From CAYOSU01 sp964406735 (lineage in GTDB: Bacteria > Bacillota > Clostridia > Christensenellales > CAMQZB01): a stretch of 34,589 nucleotides of DNA. The position numbers were made by a program, and so were the translations under genes. The stretch's first letter is position 1; the number at the start of each line of letters is the position of its first letter. This document shows positions 24,636-32,305 of this stretch, in pieces. The notes beneath the pieces were generated by a model. That model was given only the letters and a program-made list of their open reading frames with translations, did not search any database and was not told the DNA's origin. The stretch is taken from positions 1 through 34,589 of the forward strand of contig CAYOSU010000014.1 of NCBI GenBank assembly GCA_964406735.1. The letters run 5' to 3'.

Positions 24636-25446
24636 CCTTCATAGCCACTCCCTTCACTCCGACGGCGAATGGACGGTCGAGGAGCTTATCAGGGAAGCTA
24701 AAAATAAAGGCCTTTACGCAATGGCGCTGACTGACCATGACACGGTCAAAGGAGTCAAAGAGGCGCTGAGCTTGGGCGAAAAATACGGAGTAAGGGTAAT
24801 AAAAGGCCTGGAGCTTTCGTCAATAAAAATCGGCGACGTGCACATACTAGGTTACGGGATAGACGTCGAAAACGAGGAGCTTTTAGCAAAGCTTGACGAC
24901 GTAGTCGAAAAGCGAGGGGAGAGAAACAGAGCCATCTTAAAAAAGCTCGAGGAGCTTAGAATGCCCGTTGACGAAAAAGAGCTTTTGAAAATAGGCGAGG
25001 GCAAGATAATCGGCAGAAAGCTCATCTCCGACCTCATGATAAAGAAAGGCTACGTCAAAACGGTGTCCGAGGCGTTCGATAAATACTTAGGCTCGGCAAA
25101 GCCTGCCTATGTACCGCTCGTCCGCCTGACCCCCTTCGATGCGATAGACTTGATACACAAGGCAGGCGGCGTAGCCGTCCTTGCCCACCCGTCAAAGCTT
25201 CTTTTCAAGGGCGAGGAGCTCGAAAGCTTTATAAGGGACTTAAAAGCTCACGGCATTGACGGCATAGAGGGCTATTATTACACCCACACGCCCAAAGAGG
25301 TCGAGTATTACGAAAAACTGGCAAAGGAGCTTGACTTATTTATGACGGGCGGAAGCGACTTCCACGGCATGTATAGAAGCTCTCGCATAGGCGATACGTC
25401 AGGCGACACCCAAAAAGCCATCCTCGACACTCTGCTCCAAAAATAA
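24622..25446 (+). CDS. PHP-domain phosphoesterase (RNase AM/TrpH-like)
   Basis: A 274-aa metal-dependent phosphoesterase. The four PHP motifs are visible: DLHSHSLHSDG (His7, His9, Asp14), LTDHDTV (Asp38, His39), VLAHPSK and GSDFHG. Relatives (YciV/TrpH) act as 5'-3' exonucleases on short RNA or 3',5'-bisphosphates. It lies last in the operon with the CCA-adding enzyme and RmuC, which suggests nucleic-acid upkeep. No terminator is apparent after it. Confidence 0.9.
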   Translation: MTRSDLHSHSLHSDGEWTVEELIREAKNKGLYAMALTDHDTVKGVKEALSLGEKYGVRVIKGLELSSIKIGDVHILGYGIDVENEELLAKLDDVVEKRGERNRAILKKLEELRMPVDEKELLKIGEGKIIGRKLISDLMIKKGYVKTVSEAFDKYLGSAKPAYVPLVRLTPFDAIDLIHKAGGVAVLAHPSKLLFKGEELESFIRDLKAHGIDGIEGYYYTHTPKEVEYYEKLAKELDLFMTGGSDFHGMYRSSRIGDTSGDTQKAILDTLLQK

Positions 25447-25691
25447 AGGCAATAGTCCAATATATTGTACAGCTAATAAGCGTAACACCATTCCGACGTG
25501 CGGATGCACGTAAAAATCAGCGGCACTTCGCATTAAGCTACCGCTTTCAGGAGTGTTACTACCCCAAAGGTAGGCAGATCGCAAAGAGCAACAAAAAGCG
25601 AGGCTCACGCTCGCTACCGCTTACCGCTTGCGGCACGCAGCCACTTACCGCCGTACAAAAAAAAGACTGAAACGCCACCAAGGAGAATTAA
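25447..25691. other. gene-free stretch with short inverted repeats
   Basis: I see no gene. There are several small hairpins, for example ACGTGC/GCACGT near 25497-25512 and AGCGAG/CTCGCT near 25599-25616, but none fits an RNA class that I know. AAGGAG at its right end belongs to the VanW-family gene. Confidence 0.4.
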
Positions 25692-27588
25692 ATGACTCAA
25701 AAAATATCGACGCAAAAGCCCATAGCCTTTTGCGTCTTTTTGTTGCTCGAAATAGCCCTGCTCGCTATCGCTTTCACTCAACCACTGACCGCATGCGCCT
25801 GCGAAATAACGCCTTTTCAAAGGATAGAGGAGCTACTATATTATAATATAGAAACTTCCACTGCCCGAAACGACCGATCGGGCGACTTCGCATACGCAAT
25901 TTCGCTCGCCACGCCAAAAAATTCCGCTTTCCCAAATATTGCCTCGGTTTTATCACCCACCCTCGGCGATCTCTCCGCATTCACTGTCTTGGCTTTTCGC
26001 ACTCTGCTCGCTCGCTCCATACCCACCGCCTCGGCTTACCACTTAACGCTCGCTTACCCTAAACCAACAAACCCCAATACACTCAATCTCTCTGCCTTGC
26101 TCACAAACTCTTCAACTTCTCTGCAGCTCGCTCTACCCACCCTCGGCGACCTCTCTGTACCCACCGCCTCGGCTTACCACTTAACGCTCGCTTACCCTAA
26201 ACCAACAAACCCCAATACACTCAATCTCTCTGCCTTGCTCACAAACTCTTCAACTTCTCTGCAGCTCGCTCTACCCACCCTCGGCGACCTCTCTGTACCC
26301 ACCGCCTCGGCTTACCACTTAACGCTCGCTTACCCTAAACCAACAAACCCCAATACACTCAATCTCTCTGCCTTGCTCACAAACTCTTCAACTTCTCTGC
26401 AGCTCGCTTTACTGCCCATCCTCGGCAATATCTCCGCTGCGCCCACCGCCTCGGCTTACCACTCCACGTTCGTTTATCCCGAACCCACCAATCCCAATAC
26501 ACTCAATCTCTCTGCCTTGCTCACCAACTCTTCAACTTCTCTGCAGCTCGCTTTACTGCCCATCCTCGGCAATATCTCCGNNNNNNNNNNNNNNNNNNNN
26601 NNNNNNNNNNNNNNNNNNNNNNNNNNNNNNNNNNNNNNNNNNNNNNNNNNNNNNNNNNNNNNNNNNNNNNNNNNNNNNNNCTGCGCCCACCGCCTCGGCT
26701 TACCACTCCACGTTCGTTTATCCCGAACCCACAAACCCCAATACAATCACACCCTCGGCTTTTCTCGCCAATTCTCCCGATTCCGATACGCTTGCTTGTG
26801 TTACCGCCTCGGCAAGCGAAAATTGCGCCTGCTCGATCACCCATGCAAGCCCCCAAAACGGCTCGTTATACCTTCTTTCTTCATTTTCGACTGATTACTC
26901 AAAAAGTTCGCAAAACCGCAAGACTAATGTCGAATTAGCGGCAAAAAGCCTGAATAACGTCATACTTCTTTCCAAAGACGAGCTTTCATTCAACTCCGTC
27001 GTCGGCGAGCGGAGCGAAGAGCGTGGTTACAAGGCGGCGAACGTCATAATAGGCGGCGGCTACCAAGAGGGGATAGGCGGCGGCGTATGTCAGGTCTCAA
27101 CGACGCTTTACGTCGCAGCGCTTACCTCGGGCTTAAAGATAACGGAATGCCATCCGCACTCCGTGCCGTCAAACTACGTGCCGCCCTCGATGGACGCAAC
27201 GGTCGGCTACGGTTACTTTGACTTGAGACTTCAGAACACGACTGACGGCGTTTTAGTGATAAAAACGGAAGCGCAAAACGGCAAACTCACCGTCAGCGTA
27301 TATTCGACCGTTGCCCCGACAGAAACGGTACGCTTAAAAAGCGAGATAATTGAACGGATAACTCCGACTGAGCCGATCATCTTAGACGAAAAGCCAGATG
27401 GTGTAGAGGGAACGCTCGACGAAAACGGCGAGCTTGTGATAACCCCTGCCCGGATCGGCATAAAGTCCCGCCTCATAGCGAGATACTACCAAAACGGCGC
27501 ACTCCAAAAGACCACAGTCATCCGCAACGACTACTACCGTGAACGCCCCAAAACGATCGTCATCCCCACCCCGACAGCAAACCCATAA
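25692..27588 (+). CDS. VanW-family exported protein, broken by a scaffold gap
   Basis: The ATG follows AAGGAG. The N-terminus has a Sec signal peptide (about 1-35, hydrophobic LLLEIALLAIAF). Then come tandem repeats of 46-48 aa (VPTASAYHLTLAYPKPTNPN and so on), the 100-N gap, and the VanW domain: LLSSFSTDYSKSSQNRKTN, ELSFNSVVGERSEERGYKAA, GGGVCQVSTTLY, HPHSVPSNYVPPSMDATVG and DLRLQNTTDGVLV. The frames before and after the gap join exactly if the 100 N are removed, giving 598 aa. The gap thus splits one gene, and neither part should be read alone. VanW proteins are envelope-associated in Firmicutes; the function is unknown beyond a link with vancomycin-resistance clusters. Confidence 0.85.
26022..26755 (+). 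repeat. 138/144-bp tandem repeat inside the VanW-family gene
   Basis: The marker CCCACCGCCTCGGCTTACC starts at 26022, 26160, 26298, 26442 and, after the gap, 26686. Steps are 138, 138 and 144 bp; with the gap removed, the last step is again 144. All steps are multiples of three, so copy number can change without a frameshift. The first copies look identical by eye, implying recent expansion. The + strand is rich in C and poor in G. Confidence 0.88.
26581..26680. other. scaffold gap of 100 N inside the VanW-family gene
   Basis: The bases before the gap end in AATATCTCCG, and those after it start CTGCGCCCACC, which are adjacent in the intact unit at 26430-26450. So the true fill is zero or whole 144-bp units, not 100 bp. 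Confidence 0.88.
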
Positions 27589-28322
27589 AGAGACTTTCAA
27601 ATCCACACTTTTAATCAGGACAATACGCTTGATAGTCTCTTGCGCTTTCAAACACTCTCATAGCTCGACTTTACCATATCCGAACTATACCATCAAACAA
27701 ATGATAGAAATCACCGCTCGCTGTTCCTTAGTTCCCAAACCCCAATATACCCGCCATCTCGCCTTTCCACACCAACCATTCAACTTCTTTGCCTCTCGCT
27801 TTTACTATATCCACTCCCGATTAATCTCACTACCTCGGCTTACTATCAATAGCACTCACTTGCCTCGTACTCCCTAAAAACCATACACCCACACTTATAA
27901 ACGTTTCCCCTCAAACTCCGCTTTTCCCACCGCTTCGCCGTTGTCCTTTGCACTTGCAAATAATAAGAATTAAATTATTATTCCCTCAAGCTTCGCTTTA
28001 TTACCAACTTTATTTCCCAAATATTCCCATTCTAAATAAAAGCTCGACCAAATGAAAGGCTCCTTTGTGTAAAGGGAGCTGTCTCGGCGCTCAAACGCCG
28101 AGACTGAGGGATTGCCAACTACCGAAATTACTCCCTCAAACTCTGGATAGAATCCAAAACCTCATTTTCCTAAAAGTCTAAAAATAACAGAATCCGTATA
28201 TCAAACCGCCCCAAAACCGTGCTGCCGCCTCACGAAACGGCAGGATAAAGGAGCGGACGAAGCGCATAAAAAATCAAATAAAAAATTGATTAAAAAATTT
28301 TTGAAAAAACGCCGATTTTTTC
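27589..28322. repeat. gene-free stretch with decayed VanW-repeat-like and dispersed repeats
   Basis: No gene is visible. Positions about 27735-27860 hold scrambled phrases of the VanW tandem unit (AACCCCAATA, TTCAACTTCT, CTACCTCGGCTTAC). Positions 28048-28115 are a good copy of the double-hairpin repeat (second stem CTCGGCG/CGCCGAG, as at 18909). Positions 28145-28195 match 1-50. The last 80 bp are very AT-rich and lead into the tRNA promoter. Confidence 0.6.
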
Positions 28323-28351
28323 TTGACATATTTTTATAATTTTTATATTAT
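28323..28351 (+). promoter_or_regulatory. promoter of the tRNA operon
   Basis: TTGACA (28323-28328), a 17-bp spacer and TATTAT (28346-28351) lie 35 bp before the first tRNA. Confidence 0.75.
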
Positions 28352-28385
28352 ATATAAGCGTTCTGCGACAGGCGGTTTAATCTTT

Positions 28386-28462
28386 CGGGGTGTAGCGCAG
28401 TCCGGTAGCGCACGTGGTTTGGGACCATGGGGCCGGAGGTTCGAATCCTCTCACCCCGACCA
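28386..28462 (+). tRNA. tRNA-Pro (TGG)
   Basis: Complete cloverleaf. Acceptor CGGGGTG pairs with CACCCCG, anticodon loop TTTGGGA gives TGG, T arm GGTTCGAATCC, encoded CCA. Confidence 0.96.
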
Positions 28463-28480
28463 CCTTAATCTTTCATTTAA

Positions 28481-28557
28481 GGGCCTTTAGCTCAGTTGGT
28501 TAGAGCGGTCGGCTCATAACCGATTGGTCTGGGGTTCAAGTCCCTAAAGGCCCACCA
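28481..28557 (+). tRNA. tRNA with CAT anticodon (Met or Ile2)
   Basis: Acceptor GGGCCTT pairs with AAGGCCC, anticodon loop CTCATAA, encoded CCA. The body (TTTAGCTCAGTTGGTTAGAGC) resembles Bacillus tRNA-Ile2, which reads AUA after lysidine modification, as much as elongator Met, so the amino acid is left open. Confidence 0.92.
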
Positions 28558-28584
28558 TAAAAAACTTCATAAAAAAGGCAATGT

Positions 28585-28661
28585 GGCCCGGTAGTTCAGT
28601 TGGTTAGAACGCTAGCCTGTCACGCTAGAGGTCGAGAGTTCGAGTCTCTTCCGGGTCGCCA
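28585..28661 (+). tRNA. tRNA-Asp (GTC)
   Basis: Acceptor GGCCCGG pairs with CCGGGTC (one G-T pair). Anticodon GTC in CTGTCAC, T arm GTTCGAGTC, encoded CCA. Confidence 0.96.
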
Positions 28662-28669
28662 ATTTTTTT

Positions 28670-28745
28670 GCCTCGGTAGCTCAGTTGGTAGAGCAGTAGA
28701 CTGAAAATCTACGTGTGGTTGGTTCAATTCCGACCCGAGGCACCA
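28670..28745 (+). tRNA. tRNA-Phe (GAA)
   Basis: Acceptor GCCTCGG pairs with CCGAGGC. Anticodon GAA in CTGAAAA, encoded CCA. Confidence 0.96.
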
Positions 28746-28752
28746 TTTGCCT

Positions 28753-28828
28753 GCTGGTGTAGCTCAACAGGCAGAGCAATTGATTTGTAATCAATAGGTT
28801 GATGGTTCGATTCCGTTCACCAGCTCCA
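28753..28828 (+). tRNA. tRNA-Thr (TGT)
   Basis: Acceptor GCTGGTG pairs with CACCAGC. Anticodon TGT in TTTGTAA, encoded CCA. Confidence 0.96.
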
Positions 28829-28840
28829 AAAAAGAATATG

Positions 28841-28925
28841 GGTAGATTCCCGAGTGGCTAAAGGGGGCAGACTGTAAATCTGCTGACTAGCGTCTACGGT
28901 GGTTCGAATCCACCTCTGCCCACCA
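28841..28925 (+). tRNA. tRNA-Tyr (GTA)
   Basis: An 85-nt class II tRNA with a long variable arm. Acceptor GGGTAGA pairs with TCTGCCC (one G-T pair); anticodon GTA in CTGTAAA; encoded CCA. Confidence 0.95.
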
Positions 28926-28927
28926 AA

Positions 28928-28960
28928 AAATTCCAAGTCCAAAAGACTTGGAATTTTTTT
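28928..28960 (+). terminator. terminator of the tRNA operon
   Basis: AAATTCCAAGTC (28928-28939) pairs perfectly with GACTTGGAATTT (28945-28956), loop CAAAA, then T residues to 28960. Confidence 0.93.
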
Positions 28961-28962
28961 AT

Positions 28963-29123
28963 CCATTGCGTCAGCAATGGTATATCATCACCGCACTTGT
29001 GCGGTGTATCTCATCACACTGTCAGGTGTGTATAAAACAATTTACAAAACAATGTAATATGCAGTATTGCTTGGATATTGCTTTTTTAGCCATAAGGCTT
29101 GGTATCTCATCAGCCGTAGGCTG
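28963..29123 (+). repeat. string of short hairpins separated by TATNTCATCA
   Basis: Hairpins CCATTGC-GTCA-GCAATGG (28963-28980), CACCGCAC-TT-GTGCGGTG (28989-29006), CACACT-GTCA-GGTGTG (29015-29030), AGCC-ATAA-GGCT (29088-29099) and CAGCC-GTA-GGCTG (29111-29123) are present, three of them preceded by TATATCATCA or TATCTCAT. The stem sequences differ but the linker is constant. They end about 30 bp before the promoter of the four-helix-bundle gene. Confidence 0.75.
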
Positions 29124-29152
29124 GATTTTCTCAACAACGCCAATGTCCCGTA

Positions 29153-29181
29153 TTGATTTGCGAATATTTTTATGTTATAAT
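29153..29181 (+). promoter_or_regulatory. promoter of the four-helix-bundle gene
   Basis: TTGATT (29153-29158), a 17-bp spacer and TATAAT (29176-29181), 19 bp before the ATG. Confidence 0.7.
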
Positions 29182-29199
29182 CATAAAAAGGAGTATGGT

Positions 29200-29544
29200 A
29201 TGCCAAAGAATTATTTGCTTATTCATTCAGAGCAGCTCGCAACAAATATAGAGCTTCTTTGTCAAAATATAAAAGCTCCGTCGAATACTGCCAATCAGAT
29301 CCGCAAAAGCTCGAGTAGCGTTTACGCAAACGTCAGAGAGGCAAACTACGGACATAGCAGTGCCGATATGCTTTCAAAATTTGAGATTGCGCTCAAAGAG
29401 TGTAACGAAACGGAGGGTTGGCTGAAATTATTGTTTAATACGAACGTGATAGACGAAGATACCTTCAAGAACAACAGAAATCTTTGCGGCAGAATAAGAC
29501 GACTTCTGATTTCAAGCTGCAATACCTTAAAAGAAAGATCTTAA
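29200..29544 (+). CDS. four-helix-bundle protein (S23/IVP family)
   Basis: A 114-aa protein of the 23S rRNA intervening-sequence (S23, TIGR02436-like) family, seen in NQIRKSSSSVYANVREANYG and KFEIALKECNETEGWLKLL. The family folds as a four-helix bundle, makes pentamers and binds nucleic acid; its relatives include Avd of diversity-generating retroelements. The ATG at 29200 follows AAAAGGAG and a promoter just upstream; earlier in-frame starts lie before the promoter. It is 19 bp from the acetyltransferase gene, and could be co-transcribed. No reverse transcriptase or rRNA is near, so its role here is unknown. Confidence 0.85.
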   Translation: MPKNYLLIHSEQLATNIELLCQNIKAPSNTANQIRKSSSSVYANVREANYGHSSADMLSKFEIALKECNETEGWLKLLFNTNVIDEDTFKNNRNLCGRIRRLLISSCNTLKERS

Positions 29545-29563
29545 TGCGATAAGGAGAACCGAC

Positions 29564-30160
29564 ATGACCGAAAAGCCAATAGTACCTACAAACTTCTTTT
29601 TCCAAGGCTGTTATAATCCTGCCTACGAAGAGGAGATAAAAAAGGGCAAGGATAAGTGCTTTGCTTACAACAAGCTCAACCCCAACGACAAAGATGCGCA
29701 GGCAAAAATACTGCACGAGCTTCTCGGCGGCATGGGTAGCGACACGATAATAACACCGCCCTTTTGGTGCGATTACGGCTATAATATCACGGTCGGCGAC
29801 AGCTTTTACGCAAACCACGGACTGATAATAACGGACGGCGCAAAGGTAACCTTTGGCGACAACGTGTTCATTGCACCCGATTGTTGCTTCACAACTGCCG
29901 AGCACGCAATAGATCCCGAGATGCGCAAAAGAGGCGTAGAGATCGCAAAGCCGATAACGGTAGGCAACAACGTCTGGATAGGAGCGCACTCGACGGTGCT
30001 TGCAGGCGTAACGATAGGGGATAATGCCGTAATAGGCGCAGGCAGTGTCGTAACGAGGGATATTCCCGCAAACGTAGTCGCAGTCGGAGTCCCGTGCAGA
30101 GTAATGCGAGAAATAACGGAAGACGATAAGACCACTTACCCGACTTACGAGCCGAAATAG
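29564..30160 (+). CDS. hexapeptide-repeat sugar O-acetyltransferase, copy 1
   Basis: A 198-aa left-handed beta-helix enzyme of the maltose/galactoside O-acetyltransferase (LacA/Maa) family, moving acetyl from acetyl-CoA to a sugar hydroxyl. The usual N-terminal maltose acetyltransferase helices are followed by hexapeptide turns (ITVGDS, VTFGDN, ITVGNNVWIGAH, VTIGDNAVIGAG). The family's catalytic histidine is seen in TTAEHAIDPE. AAGGAG precedes the ATG. A close paralogue follows 89 bp downstream, pointing to a tandem duplication. Confidence 0.9.
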   Translation: MTEKPIVPTNFFFQGCYNPAYEEEIKKGKDKCFAYNKLNPNDKDAQAKILHELLGGMGSDTIITPPFWCDYGYNITVGDSFYANHGLIITDGAKVTFGDNVFIAPDCCFTTAEHAIDPEMRKRGVEIAKPITVGNNVWIGAHSTVLAGVTIGDNAVIGAGSVVTRDIPANVVAVGVPCRVMREITEDDKTTYPTYEPK

Positions 30161-30249
30161 CCGCAATTTTTGGAATAAAAAGCGGCTTTGACCACAACAA
30201 TAGAGCAAAATATATATAAGGACTTAAAGAAACGTAAAGGAGAAAAACT

Positions 30250-30879
30250 ATGGACGGAATAGATATCATAAAAAGCGGTGAGCTGTACGATAGCTCTCTT
30301 GATCTCGTGCCGAGCGAAAGCAACGAAAAGCTCTACTCCTCAAAGGAGCTGCTGTACGACTTCAATAACTCACGCCCGACGGAAGTAAAATACCGTGAGG
30401 ACTTGATCCGCAAGGTCTTTGCGGAAGTGGGTGAAAATTGCTATATCGAGCCTCCTTTCCACGCAAATTGGGGTTGTAATATGCACGTCGGCAAGAATTT
30501 TTACGCAAACTTCAACCTGACCGTCGTTGACGATGCCGATATTTATATCGGCGATAGCGTCATGATAGCCCCCAACGTCGTCGTAGCGACGGGCACGCAT
30601 CCGATATGCCCCGAGCTTAGAGAGAAAGCGTATCAATATAACCTTCCCGTCCATATCGGCAACCGTGTGTGGATAGGCGCAGGCGCAATAATACTCCCCG
30701 GCGTAACGATAGGGGACGACTCCGTGATTGGAGCAGGCAGCGTTGTAACGAAAGACGTCCCGTCAGGCGTCGTAGCCGTCGGCAACCCGTGTAGAGTGCT
30801 TAGAAAGATAGAGGATAAAGACTACGAATACTACCGCAAAGATAAAAAGATCCCATTCAAAGTCGATAGAAGACCTTAA
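30250..30879 (+). CDS. hexapeptide-repeat sugar O-acetyltransferase, copy 2
   Basis: A 209-aa paralogue of the gene before it, with the same order of parts: N-terminal helices, hexapeptide coil (VHIGNRVWIGAGAIILPGV, IGDDSVIGAG) and catalytic His in ATGTHPICPE, which is closer to the classic LacA/Maa form than copy 1. AAAGGAG precedes the ATG. The C-terminus carries an extra basic tail (YYRKDKKIPFKVDRR). Two diverged copies side by side suggest different acceptors, but nothing names them. Confidence 0.9.
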   Translation: MDGIDIIKSGELYDSSLDLVPSESNEKLYSSKELLYDFNNSRPTEVKYREDLIRKVFAEVGENCYIEPPFHANWGCNMHVGKNFYANFNLTVVDDADIYIGDSVMIAPNVVVATGTHPICPELREKAYQYNLPVHIGNRVWIGAGAIILPGVTIGDDSVIGAGSVVTKDVPSGVVAVGNPCRVLRKIEDKDYEYYRKDKKIPFKVDRRP

Positions 30880-31255
30880 CTGTTCACCTCAACCGCTTGA
30901 ACCTACGAGGTAAACTCAAAAAAATTCGCTGATAAATCAAGATTGCTAAATACCGTAGGGCGGTGGCTTTTTGCCACCACAGTCTAATAATAATCAAACC
31001 ACAACTCTTCACTCTTCACTTGTGGCGTTTACTCCACACTAGCTTCTTTGTATAAAGGGAGCTGTCTGCGGAGATTACTTCGGGATCGTTGTCACTGTGA
31101 TTTCCTCTCAATTTCAGCTGGAAAGCTGATGTCGGTTTTGATCGAAAGATATCATAAAGGACTTTGATGAACGGGAATAAGATCAATAAATGTGCAATTA
31201 TTAACCTTGGAGCATACGTAATACAAGGGACAATTATGAAAGAAAGGATGACGGT
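30880..31255. other. gene-free stretch with a decayed hairpin repeat
   Basis: No gene. At about 31041-31095 a worn copy of the double-hairpin repeat is seen (CTTTGTATAAAGGGAGCTG), and AGTCTAATAATAATCAAACC just before it matches the lead-in of the copies at 18856 and 19196. Confidence 0.45.
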
Positions 31256-31705
31256 ATGAATAGATCAAGCAGAAAATTTTATGGCGAAGAATACGGCGGC
31301 ATGAAACGCAAAAAAGAGGGAAATCCAAAGCTTCAAACGCTGGATGACTTATATGCCATCCTTCGAAAGGCTTGGTGCAAGGAAACGGCATATCGGTCTT
31401 GTCAGGCGGAGTGGACTGACTCGGATCCTTCATGCGGACAATGTGCCATTACTGCCATGCTTGTTTACGATATGTTTGGCGGTACGATTCATCGAATCCG
31501 AGTAGGCGGCGGTACGCACTATTTCAATAAGATCGACGGTCATTACATTGATCTCACAGTTGAGCAGTTTGACCTGTATAATATACCTGTATCTTACGAG
31601 CCTAATGAAGAAATGCCGCGGCAGTATTGCGGGAAAAATGCAGATACTGCCAAACGGTATAAATTGCTCGTAGACCGCATTGCTCAGATACTCAAAATAG
31701 ATTAG
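31256..31705 (+). CDS. YunG-family protein
   Basis: A 149-aa protein like Bacillus YunG. The conserved path is SCQAEWTDSDPSCGQCAITA, then MLVYDMFGGTIHRIRV, HYFNKIDGHYIDLT and EQFD. Cys, His and Asp residues in these blocks give it the look of a small papain/transglutaminase-like fold, but no activity is known to me. AAAGGATG lies before the ATG. It stands alone. Confidence 0.75.
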   Translation: MNRSSRKFYGEEYGGMKRKKEGNPKLQTLDDLYAILRKAWCKETAYRSCQAEWTDSDPSCGQCAITAMLVYDMFGGTIHRIRVGGGTHYFNKIDGHYIDLTVEQFDLYNIPVSYEPNEEMPRQYCGKNADTAKRYKLLVDRIAQILKID

Positions 31706-32148
31706 ATACACAAAACGGCAATACGAAGATTTGATATGGAGAGAATAGAAGACAAAAAAGAATGTTTGTCTGCAAATTTGTCAAAACAGTTGTTGTTTGA
31801 TAGATAACTGATCGCAGCGGCTCGATTTTCTCTCAAACTTGTGTATTGTTGATGTCCCCAAAGAACAGTAGTCAAAAACTGATATGTAGCACGCAAAAAA
31901 ATGTCGCCAATGAGAATGGTGGTATGACCTAATTTACTATACTTGCGGCCTCTACCACCCCAAAACCGACCTTTCACGCAAGAATAGAGGAGGACTCACT
32001 TCAAGCCGAATAATACAGACACAATAACCGCACGTCGATAATAAATAAAAATCGATAAAGGAGAGGATTTTTTGTGCAAAACGCCCAAAAATCGCTTGCA
32101 TTATTTCCCCGAATATAATATACTTAAACACGGACAAAAATACGCATG
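31706..32148. other. gene-free stretch before tRNA-Ser
   Basis: I see no convincing gene. A minus-strand open frame (31702-31977) lacks an SD and matches no family that I know. A TATAAT at 32115-32120 may be the -10 for tRNA-Ser; no good -35 at 16-18 bp is seen. Confidence 0.4.
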
Positions 32149-32239
32149 GAGAGATGGCTGAGCTGGCCTAAGGCGCACGACTGGAAATCGTGTAACGGCT
32201 AATACCCGTTCGAGGGTTCAAATCCCTCTCTCTCCGCCA
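32149..32239 (+). tRNA. tRNA-Ser (GGA)
   Basis: A 91-nt class II tRNA. Acceptor GGAGAGA pairs with TCTCTCC, anticodon GGA in CTGGAAA, long variable arm, T arm GGTTCAAATCC, encoded CCA. It sits at the edge of the recombinase island, a frequent integration landmark. Confidence 0.96.
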
Positions 32240-32249
32240 AGAAGTTTCT

Positions 32250-32285
32250 AAATAGAACCCTCATTTCGGGGGTTCTATTTAGTTT
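32250..32285 (+). terminator. terminator after tRNA-Ser
   Basis: AAATAGAACCC (32250-32260) pairs with GGGTTCTATTT (32270-32280), followed by a T-rich stretch. It may also stop the recombinase transcript from the other side. Confidence 0.8.
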
Positions 32286-32305
32286 TTATAGGCAAAAATG
32301 CTCAT

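Noticed and set aside
25447..25691. Structured RNA or riboswitch before the VanW-family gene
   Set aside because: Several small hairpins but no conserved core of a known class; too weak to claim.
25692..26894. Separate 400-aa repeat protein
   Set aside because: Its last part after the N run is read in a wrong frame caused by the placeholder gap; the right frame leads into the VanW domain.
27163..27588. Separate 141-aa protein
   Set aside because: It is the C-terminal piece of the VanW domain and lacks an SD.
31702..31977. 91-aa minus-strand gene, perhaps a transposase remnant
   Set aside because: No SD, GTG start only, no family motif that I can name; left as gene-free DNA.
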